DNA from: Clostridia bacterium
GTDB taxonomy: Bacteria > Bacillota > Clostridia > Christensenellales > Aristaeellaceae
Assembly: GCA_017463245.1 (NCBI GenBank)
Contig: JAFTPN010000018.1
Coordinates: 1 to 54,336, forward strand
Reading direction: 5' to 3'
DNA length: 54,336 bases
How positions within the stretch are numbered: the stretch's first letter is position 1; each line of letters opens with the position of its first letter. Shown here one piece after another: positions 25,424 to 33,102 of the stretch. Under the pieces are notes generated by a model. The model was not told the origin of the DNA. It ran no database searches and was given only the letters and a program-made list of their open reading frames with translations. The position numbers and the translations under genes are program-made.

Positions 25424-25909
25424 TCACCGTTTCTCCTTCATCTCCGCAAAGTGCATCATCCGGTCGTCCGTCACCCCGGCATACAGCGCCGAGGTGAAGC
25501 GCCCGGTGGCCAAATAATGCTCCATCATCAGCTTGGCGGAGAAGGGCATCTCCAGCGCCATCACCTCGTCCAGGGGCACCCAGCGCAGCTCGCCCTCGTT
25601 GGAGGTCAGCGGCACATCCTCCGTCAGTTCCGCAAAGAAGTAGTAGTTCTGCCGGATCTCCTCCCCCACCCGGCGCAGGGTGACATAGCGCATGGCCAGG
25701 CCGTGCAGCTGCTCCGGCGCAAGGCCAAGCTCCTCCCGCAGCTCCCGCAGCACGCAGGCGGCGGGGTGCTTCATTTCGCTTTCTTCAAAATGCCCGCCAG
25801 CGGAGGCCACCCACAGGCCATCCACCACCCGGGAGCCGTGGCGGTGGAGCATCAGGATGCGATCACCCCGCAGAAGATAGATGCCCGTCATGGGGCGCAG
25901 CGTAAACAT
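25424..25909 (-). CDS. Nudix hydrolase, coupled to the DarT-like gene
   Basis: 161-residue Nudix protein. The box reads GGHFEESEMKHPAACVLREL then REELGL; the Glu-to-Arg spacing is two residues longer than the standard G-x5-E-x7-REU pattern, a variant I recall from 8-oxo-dGTP-diphosphatase-like Firmicute proteins. Although a GTG at 25918 extends the frame, AAGGGAG touches it, whereas ATG 25909 is 8 bases away. ATG 25909 overlaps the TGA of the upstream gene by one base, so translation is coupled. Could clean up oxidised nucleotides or act on ADP-ribose products; not determined. Confidence 0.88.
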   Translation of the reverse strand: MFTLRPMTGIYLLRGDRILMLHRHGSRVVDGLWVASAGGHFEESEMKHPAACVLRELREELGLAPEQLHGLAMRYVTLRRVGEEIRQNYYFFAELTEDVPLTSNEGELRWVPLDEVMALEMPFSAKLMMEHYLATGRFTSALYAGVTDDRMMHFAEMKEKR

Positions 25910-26724
25910 CAGCAGCACTCCCTTTCGATAATGGAATAGACCTTCTCCGACCAGTCCCAGATGTCCTTGCAGTCATTCTCCACATAGATGACGCGCCCCT
26001 GCAGCTCCGGCGGGATGTGGGGCGTCATCATGCCCCGCAGCGCTTCGGGGATGATGATGGTATGCACCCATTCCGCCAGAACCACCTCGTCCCGCACCTT
26101 CAGCGGCAGCACACCATCGAAGGTGGTGCCGGGATGCCTGATCAGCTCATCATACCGGAAATAGAACCGCACGCCGGGTGTGAAATCCACACTCAAGTCC
26201 TGCTCATCGGGAAAACGACCCAGCTTGCGCTCCATCACCAGCCTGTCGCCAGCCTGGCAGTTGCCCCAAGCGAACATCACATAGTTGAAGTAGTCCGCCG
26301 GGTCACCCGCCGCATTGCGCTTCTCGGCCATCAGCACCTCCACCGGCACGCCCCGCGCCCTTACCGCTGAAAGCAGCCGCCCCGTGCGGAAAATGTTCAC
26401 CGCATTCTCCGGCGGCGCGGTGTGGCAGACGAACTCCGTCACACAGCCCTTGCGCACCGGGCAGGCGGTGCATTCGGTGATCAGCGCCGGACGCGGCACA
26501 TGGCGGTACTTTTCCGGCTCGGCCAGAGCCGCGTGGACTTCCGCCAGCAGCGCCGCATCCGCGCACTCGATAGCACAGTCCCGGCCGTTGGCCCGCTCGT
26601 AGTCCACAAACTCCACCAGCGTGCGCTTCTCCCAATCGGTGATGGCTGGGTAGCGGGACAGCTTCTTGTACAGCACGCCGTCCCAGACTTCGGTGAATTC
26701 ATAATCGCCTATCTTGATCCGCAT
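25909..26724 (-). CDS. Unknown protein with DarT-like ADP-ribosyltransferase features
   Basis: 271 residues. No family recognised with certainty. Visible: a Cys cluster at 85, 88, 94 and 100 (CTACPVRKGC..FVCH) that could hold a metal; then CHTAPPENAVNIFRTGRLLS (100-119), like the His-x-Thr/Asn-x-Ile-x3-Gly-x-Leu motif starting DarT/ART folds; DYFNYVMFAWGN at 144-155; and VLAEWVHTIIIPEAL at 215-229, where Glu218 sits where DarT-type enzymes place the catalytic Glu (AE followed by hydrophobics and IP). A FTPGVRFYFRYDELI segment lies between. DarT proteins attach ADP-ribose to DNA using NAD+. GAGG lies 5 bases before ATG. It lies between two Nudix genes with 12-base and minus-1-base spacing. The ART assignment is a hypothesis. 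Confidence 0.55.
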   Translation of the reverse strand: MRIKIGDYEFTEVWDGVLYKKLSRYPAITDWEKRTLVEFVDYERANGRDCAIECADAALLAEVHAALAEPEKYRHVPRPALITECTACPVRKGCVTEFVCHTAPPENAVNIFRTGRLLSAVRARGVPVEVLMAEKRNAAGDPADYFNYVMFAWGNCQAGDRLVMERKLGRFPDEQDLSVDFTPGVRFYFRYDELIRHPGTTFDGVLPLKVRDEVVLAEWVHTIIIPEALRGMMTPHIPPELQGRVIYVENDCKDIWDWSEKVYSIIERECC

Positions 26725-26736
26725 ATCAGCCTCGCA

Positions 26737-27195
26737 TCAATCAATCACGCCATACGCCTTGCGGCGAACGTCCCGCGCCAGCGCCTTATGCTGCTTGCAG
26801 AAAAGCTCCGGCATTTCATCCAGGGGGAAGTATTGCAGCGCCAGGGTCTCCACATGGTCGCAGGCCAGCTGGCCGCCCAGCACCTTGAATTCCACACCGA
26901 TGCAGATGCTGTGAGCCTTATCCCCGTTGGGATATTCCATATCACAGTCGGTGTAAATTCCGATCAGCCTGCCCACTTCCACATCCAGGCCGGTTTCCTC
27001 CTTGACCTCCCGCACGGCGGCCTGCTGAATGCTCTCCCCCGGCTCAATGGCGCCACCAGGAAAGCCCCAGCGGCTGCTGTCGCCCCGCCGCTGCAAGAGC
27101 ACCTCGCCCTTCGCGTTGAAAATGCAGCCGCCCACAAAGGTCAGGATGATTCTCTCATGCCCCACCTTGCTGCGGAGCCAGCGGATATAATCCAT
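26737..27195 (-). CDS. Nudix hydrolase, first gene of the Nudix/DarT-like/Nudix set
   Basis: 152-residue Nudix hydrolase with a canonical box: GGAIEPGESIQQAAVREVKEETGL around residues 47-70 (G48, E54, R62, E63, E66, E67). N-terminal WLRSKVGHERIILTFVGGCIF and WGFPGG are typical of the ADP-ribose pyrophosphatase/MutT-like group. Two in-frame ATGs (27201, 27195) exist; GGGAGG is 2 and 8 bases away respectively, so 27195 is chosen. It leads the three-gene set and lies just after the tsf terminator. Confidence 0.9.
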   Translation of the reverse strand: MDYIRWLRSKVGHERIILTFVGGCIFNAKGEVLLQRRGDSSRWGFPGGAIEPGESIQQAAVREVKEETGLDVEVGRLIGIYTDCDMEYPNGDKAHSICIGVEFKVLGGQLACDHVETLALQYFPLDEMPELFCKQHKALARDVRRKAYGVID

Positions 27196-27216
27196 GTGCA
27201 TACCCTCCCAAACAGG

Positions 27217-27249
27217 AAAAGGGAACCGCATCGCTGCGATTCCCTTTTT
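27217..27249 (-). terminator. Terminator of the rpsB-tsf operon
   Basis: On the minus strand AAAAGGGAA and TTCCCTTTT arms enclose a smaller TCGCAGCGATGCGG hairpin; the T-run follows. It lies 11 bases past the tsf stop. Confidence 0.8.
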
Positions 27250-27259
27250 CGTTATGCCA

Positions 27260-28189
27260 TTAGGCGTTGGCCATCTTGGCGATTTCTTCGGCCAGGTTGT
27301 CCTGACGCTTCTCGATGCCCTCGCCGCGCTCGAAGCGGGTGAAGCGCACGATGTCCAGCTCCGCGCCGGTGGCCTTGGCAACATCAGCCATGTAGGCCTT
27401 GATGTTCTTGTCGCCGTCCTTCACGAAGGCCTGGTCGATCAGGCAAACTTCCTTGTAGTACTTCTCGATGCGGCCCTCGACCATCTTGTCGACGATCTTC
27501 TCGGGCTTGCCCTCGTTCAGAGCCTGGGCGCGCAGGATCTCCTTTTCCTTCTCCAGCTTGGAGGAGTCAACTTCCTCGCGGCGGACAGCCTCGGGCTTGG
27601 CGGCAGCGATCTGCAGAGCCAGGTCGTGGGCGAATTCCTTCACGGCTTCGCTGTCCTTGTGGGCTTCGTCGCAAGCGACTTCCACCAGCACGCCAACCTT
27701 GCCACCCATGTGGATGTAGGTAGACACAACGCCCTCGGTCTTATAGCGGGCGAAGCGGCGCACGGAGATCTTCTCGCCGATGGCCACGGTGGCATCGCTG
27801 ATCAGGTCGGCGATGGTCTTGGTCTCGTCGTCAACGAACTTCTGATCCATCATTTCCTCAACGGAAGCGGGATTGGCCTTGGCGATGTGCTTGGCCACGT
27901 TGTTGGCGAAATTCTTGAAGTTATCGGTCTTGGCCACGAAGTCGGTCTCGCAGTTCACCTCGACGATCACGCCGGTGCAGCCGCAGGGAGCGACGTACTG
28001 AGCCACAACGCCTTCAGCGGCGATACGGCTGGCCTTCTTGGCGGCCTGAGCCAGGCCCTTCTCGCGCAGCCACTCGATGGCCTTTTCCATGTCGCCATCG
28101 GTAGCGGTCAGAGCCTTCTTGCAATCCATCATGCCAGCGGCAGTGCGCTCGCGCAGTTCCTTAACCATAGCAGAAGTAATAGCTGCCAT
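27260..28189 (-). CDS. tsf: Translation elongation factor Ts
   Basis: 309-residue guanine nucleotide exchange factor for EF-Tu. Family marks: [19 protein letters not shown] near the N-terminus, the EF-Tu contact [13 protein letters not shown] (TDFV motif near 80), and [24 protein letters not shown] in the core. AGGAGG lies 9 bases before ATG 28189 (MAAITSAM). It follows rpsB as in most bacteria; pyrH and frr, which often come next, are absent and a terminator follows instead. Confidence 0.98.
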   Translation of the reverse strand: MAAITSAMVKELRERTAAGMMDCKKALTATDGDMEKAIEWLREKGLAQAAKKASRIAAEGVVAQYVAPCGCTGVIVEVNCETDFVAKTDNFKNFANNVAKHIAKANPASVEEMMDQKFVDDETKTIADLISDATVAIGEKISVRRFARYKTEGVVSTYIHMGGKVGVLVEVACDEAHKDSEAVKEFAHDLALQIAAAKPEAVRREEVDSSKLEKEKEILRAQALNEGKPEKIVDKMVEGRIEKYYKEVCLIDQAFVKDGDKNIKAYMADVAKATGAELDIVRFTRFERGEGIEKRQDNLAEEIAKMANA

Positions 28190-28240
28190 TGGAATCAACC
28201 TCCTATGATGTAGTTGAGTTTCAGGCTTGCGCCCGGGATA

Positions 28241-28966
28241 TTATTCCTCGACCTTGGCGGTCTCTTCGACCACTTCGGACTGCTCGCCCTGCTTGCCTTC
28301 CAGCACAGCATCAGCCATCTTGCCGGCGATCAGCTTCACGGCGCGGATAGCGTCGTCGTTGCCGGGGATCACGTAGTCGATCTCGTCGGGATCGCAGTTG
28401 GTGTCAACGATGCCCACGATCGGGATGTTCAGGATGCGGGCCTCGGTCACGGCGATGTGCTCCTTGCGGGGGTCAACCACGAACAGGGCGCCGGGGAGCT
28501 TCTTCATCTCGCGGATGCCGCCCAGGTTGGCTTCCAGCTTTTCGCGCTCGGCCTTCAGCTGGATAACTTCCTTCTTGGGCAGCACTTCGAACTGACCCTG
28601 CTGCTCCATGCGGTCGATCTCGTTCAGGCGCTTGATGCGGGTCTGGATGGTGCGGAAGTTGGTCAGCATGCCGCCCAGCCAACGGTTGTTCACATAGTAC
28701 TGATTGCAGCGCTTGGCCTCGGACTCGATGGACTCTTGAGCCTGCTTCTTAGTGCCCACGAACAGGATGGACTTGCCTTCCATCGCCACATCACGGATGA
28801 AAGCGTAGGCTTCGTCGATCTTCTTCACGGTCTTCTGCAGGTCGATGATGTAGATGCCGTTGCGCTCAGTGAAGATGTACTGAGCCATCTTGGGGTTCCA
28901 GCGGCGGGTCTGGTGACCGAAGTGCACGCCCGCTTCCAGGAGCTGCTTCATGGAAATGACTGCCAT
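28241..28966 (-). CDS. rpsB: 30S ribosomal protein S2
   Basis: 241-residue small-subunit protein. Characteristic blocks: [58 protein letters not shown] (in part), [31 protein letters not shown] and [28 protein letters not shown] lies 9 bases before ATG 28966, so the longer frame upstream is not used. Promoter at 29069-29097 with a leader of about 95 bases. Cotranscribed with tsf. Confidence 0.98.
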   Translation of the reverse strand: MAVISMKQLLEAGVHFGHQTRRWNPKMAQYIFTERNGIYIIDLQKTVKKIDEAYAFIRDVAMEGKSILFVGTKKQAQESIESEAKRCNQYYVNNRWLGGMLTNFRTIQTRIKRLNEIDRMEQQGQFEVLPKKEVIQLKAEREKLEANLGGIREMKKLPGALFVVDPRKEHIAVTEARILNIPIVGIVDTNCDPDEIDYVIPGNDDAIRAVKLIAGKMADAVLEGKQGEQSEVVEETAKVEE

Positions 28967-29009
28967 TTGGGTATTCCTCCTTGTTTTTCCACCCTCTGAC
29001 CCTGCGCGA

Positions 29010-29035
29010 CCAGCCACCGCCGTGTGGCGGCACAA
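29010..29035 (-). promoter_or_regulatory. rpsB leader hairpin
   Basis: In the rpsB 5' leader the minus strand reads GCCGCC ACAC GGCGG, a stable hairpin. It could be part of an autoregulatory ribosomal protein leader; no known class is matched. Limits approximate. Confidence 0.4.
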
Positions 29036-29068
29036 GCAATCGCGGGACAAAGGTGCGTAATCGGATGT

Positions 29069-29097
29069 ATTATAGCATGTTGTGCGGGAGAATGCAA
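29069..29097 (-). promoter_or_regulatory. rpsB: rpsB-tsf promoter
   Basis: Minus strand TTGCAT (29092-29097), 17-base spacer, perfect TATAAT (29069-29074). Confidence 0.85.
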
Positions 29098-29109
29098 CAG
29101 GTTTTTGGT

Positions 29110-29255
29110 GTAATTCGGAATTATGAATTCGGAATTCGGAATTGATGGTGTGCCGGATGCATGCCCAATGCGGCACCAGGCCACAAACTAAATTCCGCAT
29201 TCCGAATTCCGCATTCCGAATTTATCTCAATTCCGCATTCCGAATTCCGAATTAT
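29110..29255. repeat. Array of GAATTC-rich short repeats in mirror arrangement
   Basis: Four or more units of the type GGAATT(C) (29116-29143) face a run of ATTCCGCATTCCGA units (29190-29254) across a central hairpin GTGCCG..CGGCAC (29148-29177). The whole can fold on itself. It fills the 356-base gap between the divergent rpsB and VanY-type promoters. Confidence 0.75.
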
Positions 29256-29262
29256 TATTTGT

Positions 29263-29291
29263 TTGCCTTTCCGCCCAATCTGTCGTATACT
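29263..29291 (+). promoter_or_regulatory. Promoter of the carboxypeptidase gene
   Basis: TTGCCT (29263-29268), 17-base spacer, TATACT (29286-29291). Confidence 0.6.
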
Positions 29292-29322
29292 TATAGTGGG
29301 ATTTATTGTGAGGTAATTTTAC

Positions 29323-30387
29323 ATGAAGCAAGATATCAAGCGCATCGTTGGACTTACGGTGCTCGTGGTGCTGGTCATTGCCGCCTTTGTGATGGGCGTG
29401 CGGGTAGCTAAGCTGGTGGATCTGACCTATGTGGAAATGAACACCACCCCCACCCCGGAGCCGCCCGTCCGCAATGTGATGCAGGTCACCATCGACCCCA
29501 GCGCCCCCACGCCCCAGCCGGTGCTGCGCAGCGGCTCCCAGGGCGAGGAGGTGTGGCAGCTGCAGACCCGCTTGCGGGAGCTGGGCTACTACAATTCTTC
29601 TATCGACGGGCAGTTTGGCCCCGGCACCAAGAATGCGGTGATCGCCTTCCAGCGCCAGCATGGCCTGGATGCCGACGGCATTGTGGGCGAGGGCACCAAG
29701 GCGGTGCTGTATTCCGATCAGGCGCAGCTGAAGGCCACCCCCGCACCCACCCGGGAGCCTGTTTCCCCCGCCATGCCCTGGACGCGCACAGACGGTCTGC
29801 CCCTGCTGGTGAACCGGGAGAACTTTATGCCCGAGGGCTATCAGCCTGCCGAGCTGGTGAACATGGCCGACTATTGCAGCAGCAATATCGTGAAGATCAA
29901 GTACAGCGACACCCAGGCTGAGCGGATGGCGGTGGACGCCCTCATCGCCATGCTGAAGGTGGCTCATACCCAGGGCATCACCGTGTGGCAGGTCAGCGCC
30001 GCTTACCGCAGCGAAAGCTACCAGCAGCAGCTGTTCGACCAGCAGGTGGATGAGTACATGGACAAGAATGGCCTGAGCTACAACGATGCCGTGAGTGCCA
30101 CTCGCCTCACCGTGATGGAACCCGGCTCCAGCGAGCATCACACCGGCCTGGCCTTCGATATCACCGTGCCGGGCGTGGCCTTCAAGGGCACGGAGCAGGC
30201 GGAATGGCTGGCGGACAACTGCTGGGATTATGGCTTCATTATCCGCTATGCCTCGGATAAAGAAGACATCACCGGCATCCTGGCCGAGCCCTGGCACATC
30301 CGCTATGTGGGAACGGAGCATTCCATCCCCATGCGCGACGAGAACCTTTGCCTGGAAGAATACATCGCCAAATACGGCAGCTATTGA
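29323..30387 (+). CDS. VanY-type D-alanyl-D-alanine carboxypeptidase with peptidoglycan-binding domain
   Basis: 354-residue membrane-anchored zinc peptidase that trims the terminal D-Ala from peptidoglycan stems. Residues 8-27 form an N-terminal membrane anchor; a Pro/Thr-rich linker follows; a PG_binding_1 domain spans about 70-130 (GEEVWQLQTRLRELGYY, DGQFGPGTKNAVIAFQRQHGL in part, DGIVGEGT); the VanY domain covers about 195-345. Zinc ligands fit H272 and D279 in SEHHTGLAFD and H325 in EPWH, with E322 catalytic; SAAYRS at 225-230 is also typical. GAGGT lies 8 bases before ATG. A pyruvyl transferase-like gene follows after 15 bases. Confidence 0.93.
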   Translation: MKQDIKRIVGLTVLVVLVIAAFVMGVRVAKLVDLTYVEMNTTPTPEPPVRNVMQVTIDPSAPTPQPVLRSGSQGEEVWQLQTRLRELGYYNSSIDGQFGPGTKNAVIAFQRQHGLDADGIVGEGTKAVLYSDQAQLKATPAPTREPVSPAMPWTRTDGLPLLVNRENFMPEGYQPAELVNMADYCSSNIVKIKYSDTQAERMAVDALIAMLKVAHTQGITVWQVSAAYRSESYQQQLFDQQVDEYMDKNGLSYNDAVSATRLTVMEPGSSEHHTGLAFDITVPGVAFKGTEQAEWLADNCWDYGFIIRYASDKEDITGILAEPWHIRYVGTEHSIPMRDENLCLEEYIAKYGSY

Positions 30388-30402
30388 TAAGGAGCGACCC
30401 TG

Positions 30403-31647
30403 ATGATCCAATATGCCCTTGCCTGGCAGCCCCAATCCGACAACCTGGGCGACGACCTGCGCACTTATGCCGCCATGCAGCTCCTGCCCCGCATCGACCG
30501 GGTGCTGGACGCCGACAACCTGGACGCCCCCCTCCCCGACCTGAGCGGTGACGACCGGGTGGTGACCCTGCTCTCCGGCAATGTGCTGCGGGAAAACACC
30601 CATTGGCTGCCGGAAAAGCACATCGCCCCGGTGTGCGTGGGCGTGCACCTCTCCCAGGAGGACGTGTGGGGCATTCCCTTTGCCCAGCTTTGCGGCGCAG
30701 GCAAGGATTATTTCTCCGCCTGCGCCCCCATCGGCTGCCGTGACCAGCGCACCGTGAACCTGATGGAGCAGACCGGCATCCCTTATCAGCTCACCGGCTG
30801 CCTCACCCTGACGCTGAAGCGCCCCCAGGTGCGCACCCAGTCCTACATCTGCTGCGTGGACGTGCCCCACGAGGTGGTGGACACCCTGCAAACCTATGCC
30901 GCAGGCACCACCGTGCAGGAGCTGACCCACCAGCTCACCGATGCCTCTGCTGATTTCAACACCCGCATGGACAATGTGAAGCAGCTTTTGCGCATCTATG
31001 CCGGAGCAAAGTTCGTGGTCACCCGCCGCCTGCATTGCGCCATGGCCTGCCTGGCCATGGGCACCCCGGTGCTGCTGCTTTACAACAGCGATTACGAGGA
31101 CGTGACCCGCTTTGCCCCCATGGATCAGATGGTGCGCACCCAGCCGGTGGATGCCTTCCTGCACCAGCTGCACCAGAGCGGTATGCCCCAGGCCTGGACG
31201 AACCCCATGGGCATCGAAGCCTGGCAGGAGAAGCTCACCGCCGCCGTGGAACACGGCATCCGCGCCGCTGAGAGCATGGCGCTGCCCATCATCCCCGATG
31301 AGACCGCCGCCCTGTGGCGCACCCAGCAGATGCGCCAGCTGGCCGTGAGCAGCGCCGGGAAGATCCACCGTCTGGAACAGCAGCAGCTCACCGCCCTGCA
31401 CGAGAAGTTCACCTTCATCCTCCGGGAGGACAGCGCCAAGGCCGTCCTCACCACCATGCTGAACGAGCCGGAGGTGCGCACCGCCCTGCAAAGGGCTGCC
31501 CAGCGCAAGCTGATCCGCTCCCACCCCTGGCAGCAGCGCCCCGCCGCCTGGCTGAAAATGAAGCTGGGCAAGCTGACCCCCGAGGACTGGCACACCCAGG
31601 CCATGGAACAATTGCAGCTTCTTGGCTGGCCGGAGGAAAACCAATAA
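30403..31647 (+). CDS. Polysaccharide pyruvyl transferase family protein
   Basis: 414 residues. The CsaB/PS_pyruv_trans pattern is seen in WQPQSDNLGDDLRTYAAMQLL at the N-terminus, GCRDQRTVNLMEQTGIPYQLTGCLTL (in part) and VVTRRLHCAMACLAMGTPVLLL near 208-229. Such enzymes move pyruvate from phosphoenolpyruvate to a sugar of a wall polymer, although many members of this superfamily have other substrates. The last ~110 residues are helical and charged, beyond the usual domain. AAGGAG lies 8 bases upstream. Sharing an operon with a carboxypeptidase suggests cell-wall work. Confidence 0.85.
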   Translation: MIQYALAWQPQSDNLGDDLRTYAAMQLLPRIDRVLDADNLDAPLPDLSGDDRVVTLLSGNVLRENTHWLPEKHIAPVCVGVHLSQEDVWGIPFAQLCGAGKDYFSACAPIGCRDQRTVNLMEQTGIPYQLTGCLTLTLKRPQVRTQSYICCVDVPHEVVDTLQTYAAGTTVQELTHQLTDASADFNTRMDNVKQLLRIYAGAKFVVTRRLHCAMACLAMGTPVLLLYNSDYEDVTRFAPMDQMVRTQPVDAFLHQLHQSGMPQAWTNPMGIEAWQEKLTAAVEHGIRAAESMALPIIPDETAALWRTQQMRQLAVSSAGKIHRLEQQQLTALHEKFTFILREDSAKAVLTTMLNEPEVRTALQRAAQRKLIRSHPWQQRPAAWLKMKLGKLTPEDWHTQAMEQLQLLGWPEENQ

Positions 31648-31650
31648 CAC

Positions 31651-31690
31651 AAAACCCGCCAAGGCACTTCACGCCCTGGCGGGTTTTCCT
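31651..31690. terminator. Bidirectional terminator
   Basis: AAAACCCGCCA and TGGCGGGTTTT arms around an imperfect inner stem, with T-runs on both strands, between two converging genes. Confidence 0.85.
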
Positions 31691-31694
31691 TTGC

Positions 31695-32015
31695 TTATTT
31701 GGTTTTCTTTTCAATGGCAATGCTGGATGCAATGGCATACACCACCGCAGCCACGCTCAATGCCAGCACCCCGAAAAAGAGCCAATGGGCGTCCAGCCAC
31801 ACCTCCAAGGCCAGCAGCGCAAAGATGATGCTGATCAGCAGGAACGCAATGGCCGTCTGGCGGTACCAGGGCTTTTTGTCCAGCTTCTCCCGCTCCTCCG
31901 GGGAGGCGTAGATGTAGGCATTGTTGAGCAGGAAGCCCTTCTCCTGAAAGGCGCGGAGGCTGATGACCAGCGCCGCCAGCGACAGCGCGAAACAAATCAC
32001 AATAATCACCGTCAT
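31695..32015 (-). CDS. DUF3784-like membrane protein
   Basis: 106 residues with three hydrophobic segments (about 2-20, 54-72, 78-98). The loop EKGFLLNNAYIYASPEEREKLDKKPWYR matches the form of DUF3784 proteins (Gly, Asn/Tyr, then a charged EE..LDKK segment before a Cys/Arg). Function unknown. GGAGGGG lies 6 bases upstream; it follows the zinc-ribbon gene by 15 bases and is surely in its operon. Confidence 0.75.
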   Translation of the reverse strand: MTVIIVICFALSLAALVISLRAFQEKGFLLNNAYIYASPEEREKLDKKPWYRQTAIAFLLISIIFALLALEVWLDAHWLFFGVLALSVAAVVYAIASSIAIEKKTK

Positions 32016-32030
32016 GCCATTCCCCTCCGC

Positions 32031-32963
32031 TTATCTTCTCCCCCGGCCAGGGCCGCCCCGTCCACCGGGGCCACCCATGCCGCCATGCCCGCCATTGCGG
32101 TACATGCCACCGGGGCGCTGGGCGCTGGGGCGGTGCGCAGGCTGACCCATCGGTCTTGCAGGCCTGGCAGGCTCCATCCGCCGGGGCTGGGGCTTGGGGG
32201 GCGGCGTTTGCCGGAAGGAGCGCTGCACCACCGGCCGCTGCACCACAGAGCGGGGCACCACCGTGCGGGCGCGGTTATTGCGCATCAGCGTGGTGGCTAC
32301 TGCTGCCACCGTGCCCAGCAGGCCGCCAATGCCGGCGGATCCTTCCTCCACCGCTTCGCTCTCCGTCACCGTCCAGGCCGCGGGCGCGGCATCGCCGGTA
32401 TACTGGCGATAGACCTGATTGTGATAATCCACCAGGAAGCGGGCAATGCGGGCATCCTCCTCCGTGGTGATGCTGAAAGCCAGCGAAGTGCCAATGTTCA
32501 GCGTGCCGGGCTGTGCCTTGCTGCTGCCCGCCGCAAAGCTGATCGCATCGGTGATGAAGCTCTCCCAGGAGCGCTTGCCGGTTTCGCCATCGTGCTTGTA
32601 ATACAAGCCGCCGTCCGCCAGCGCCAGGCCTTCCTCCACCGACCAGAAGATGGAGGAACGATCCATCACCAGGTAGACCTTCTCCCTGTCCGGGATCTCC
32701 ATGGCCGAGCGAGCCGTGCCTGCCTCCTGGATGGGCGTGCCGAAGCAGCCGTCGGCCACATCGGCCAGGTTCTCATTCTTGCCCATGTCCATCAGCTTCT
32801 GCACGCACAGCGCCTGCAAGTCCACCGCCGGGGCAGCGGTGGCCGTCCCCTGCTCATAATGGGGATTGGCCACGGTGGTATCGCAATATTCGCAGGTCAG
32901 AAAAGGCTGCGTGTTGTTGGGCGTCATGGTGGCACCGCAGCTGGAACAGATCATCTTCTCCAT
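32031..32963 (-). CDS. Zinc-ribbon protein with Arg/Gly/Pro-rich tail, unknown
   Basis: 310 residues. The first ~30 carry a zinc ribbon (CSSCGATM, then CEYCDTTV). The middle (about 70-200) contains a domain with an EKVYLVMDRSSIFWSVEEGLALADGGLYYK strand-rich core (in part), like domains seen in secreted or YdbS/PH-like Firmicute proteins. A Gly-rich hydrophobic stretch (GIGGLLGTVAAVATTLM) could dip into the membrane. The last ~75 residues are rich in Arg, Pro and Gly (QRPVVQRSFRQ, GGPGGRGGPGRGRR), like RNA-binding RGG tails. The longer frame is not used because AAGGAG precedes ATG 32963 and the consensus promoter at 33007-33035 lies within it. Function unknown. Confidence 0.8.
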   Translation of the reverse strand: MEKMICSSCGATMTPNNTQPFLTCEYCDTTVANPHYEQGTATAAPAVDLQALCVQKLMDMGKNENLADVADGCFGTPIQEAGTARSAMEIPDREKVYLVMDRSSIFWSVEEGLALADGGLYYKHDGETGKRSWESFITDAISFAAGSSKAQPGTLNIGTSLAFSITTEEDARIARFLVDYHNQVYRQYTGDAAPAAWTVTESEAVEEGSAGIGGLLGTVAAVATTLMRNNRARTVVPRSVVQRPVVQRSFRQTPPPKPQPRRMEPARPARPMGQPAHRPSAQRPGGMYRNGGHGGMGGPGGRGGPGRGRR

Positions 32964-33006
32964 GGAACCGACTCCTTCATCACCGCATGGAAACTTGTTT
33001 GCATCC

Positions 33007-33035
33007 ATTATAAATACGCCGCAGAAAAATGTCAA
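33007..33035 (-). promoter_or_regulatory. Perfect consensus sigma-A promoter of the zinc-ribbon gene
   Basis: Minus strand TTGACA (33030-33035), 17-base spacer, TATAAT (33007-33012): exact consensus. Its -35 is only 7 bases from the -35 of the divergent promoter. Confidence 0.9.
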
Positions 33036-33042
33036 ATCCCCG

Positions 33043-33071
33043 TTGGCAGATGACCTTTGCTGTGCTATGAT
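33043..33071 (+). promoter_or_regulatory. Promoter of the histidine phosphatase gene
   Basis: TTGGCA (33043-33048), 17-base spacer, TATGAT (33066-33071); back-to-back with the minus-strand promoter. Confidence 0.75.
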
Positions 33072-33102
33072 GAAGGCACAGCAAAGCAAAAGGAGCATAC
33101 CT

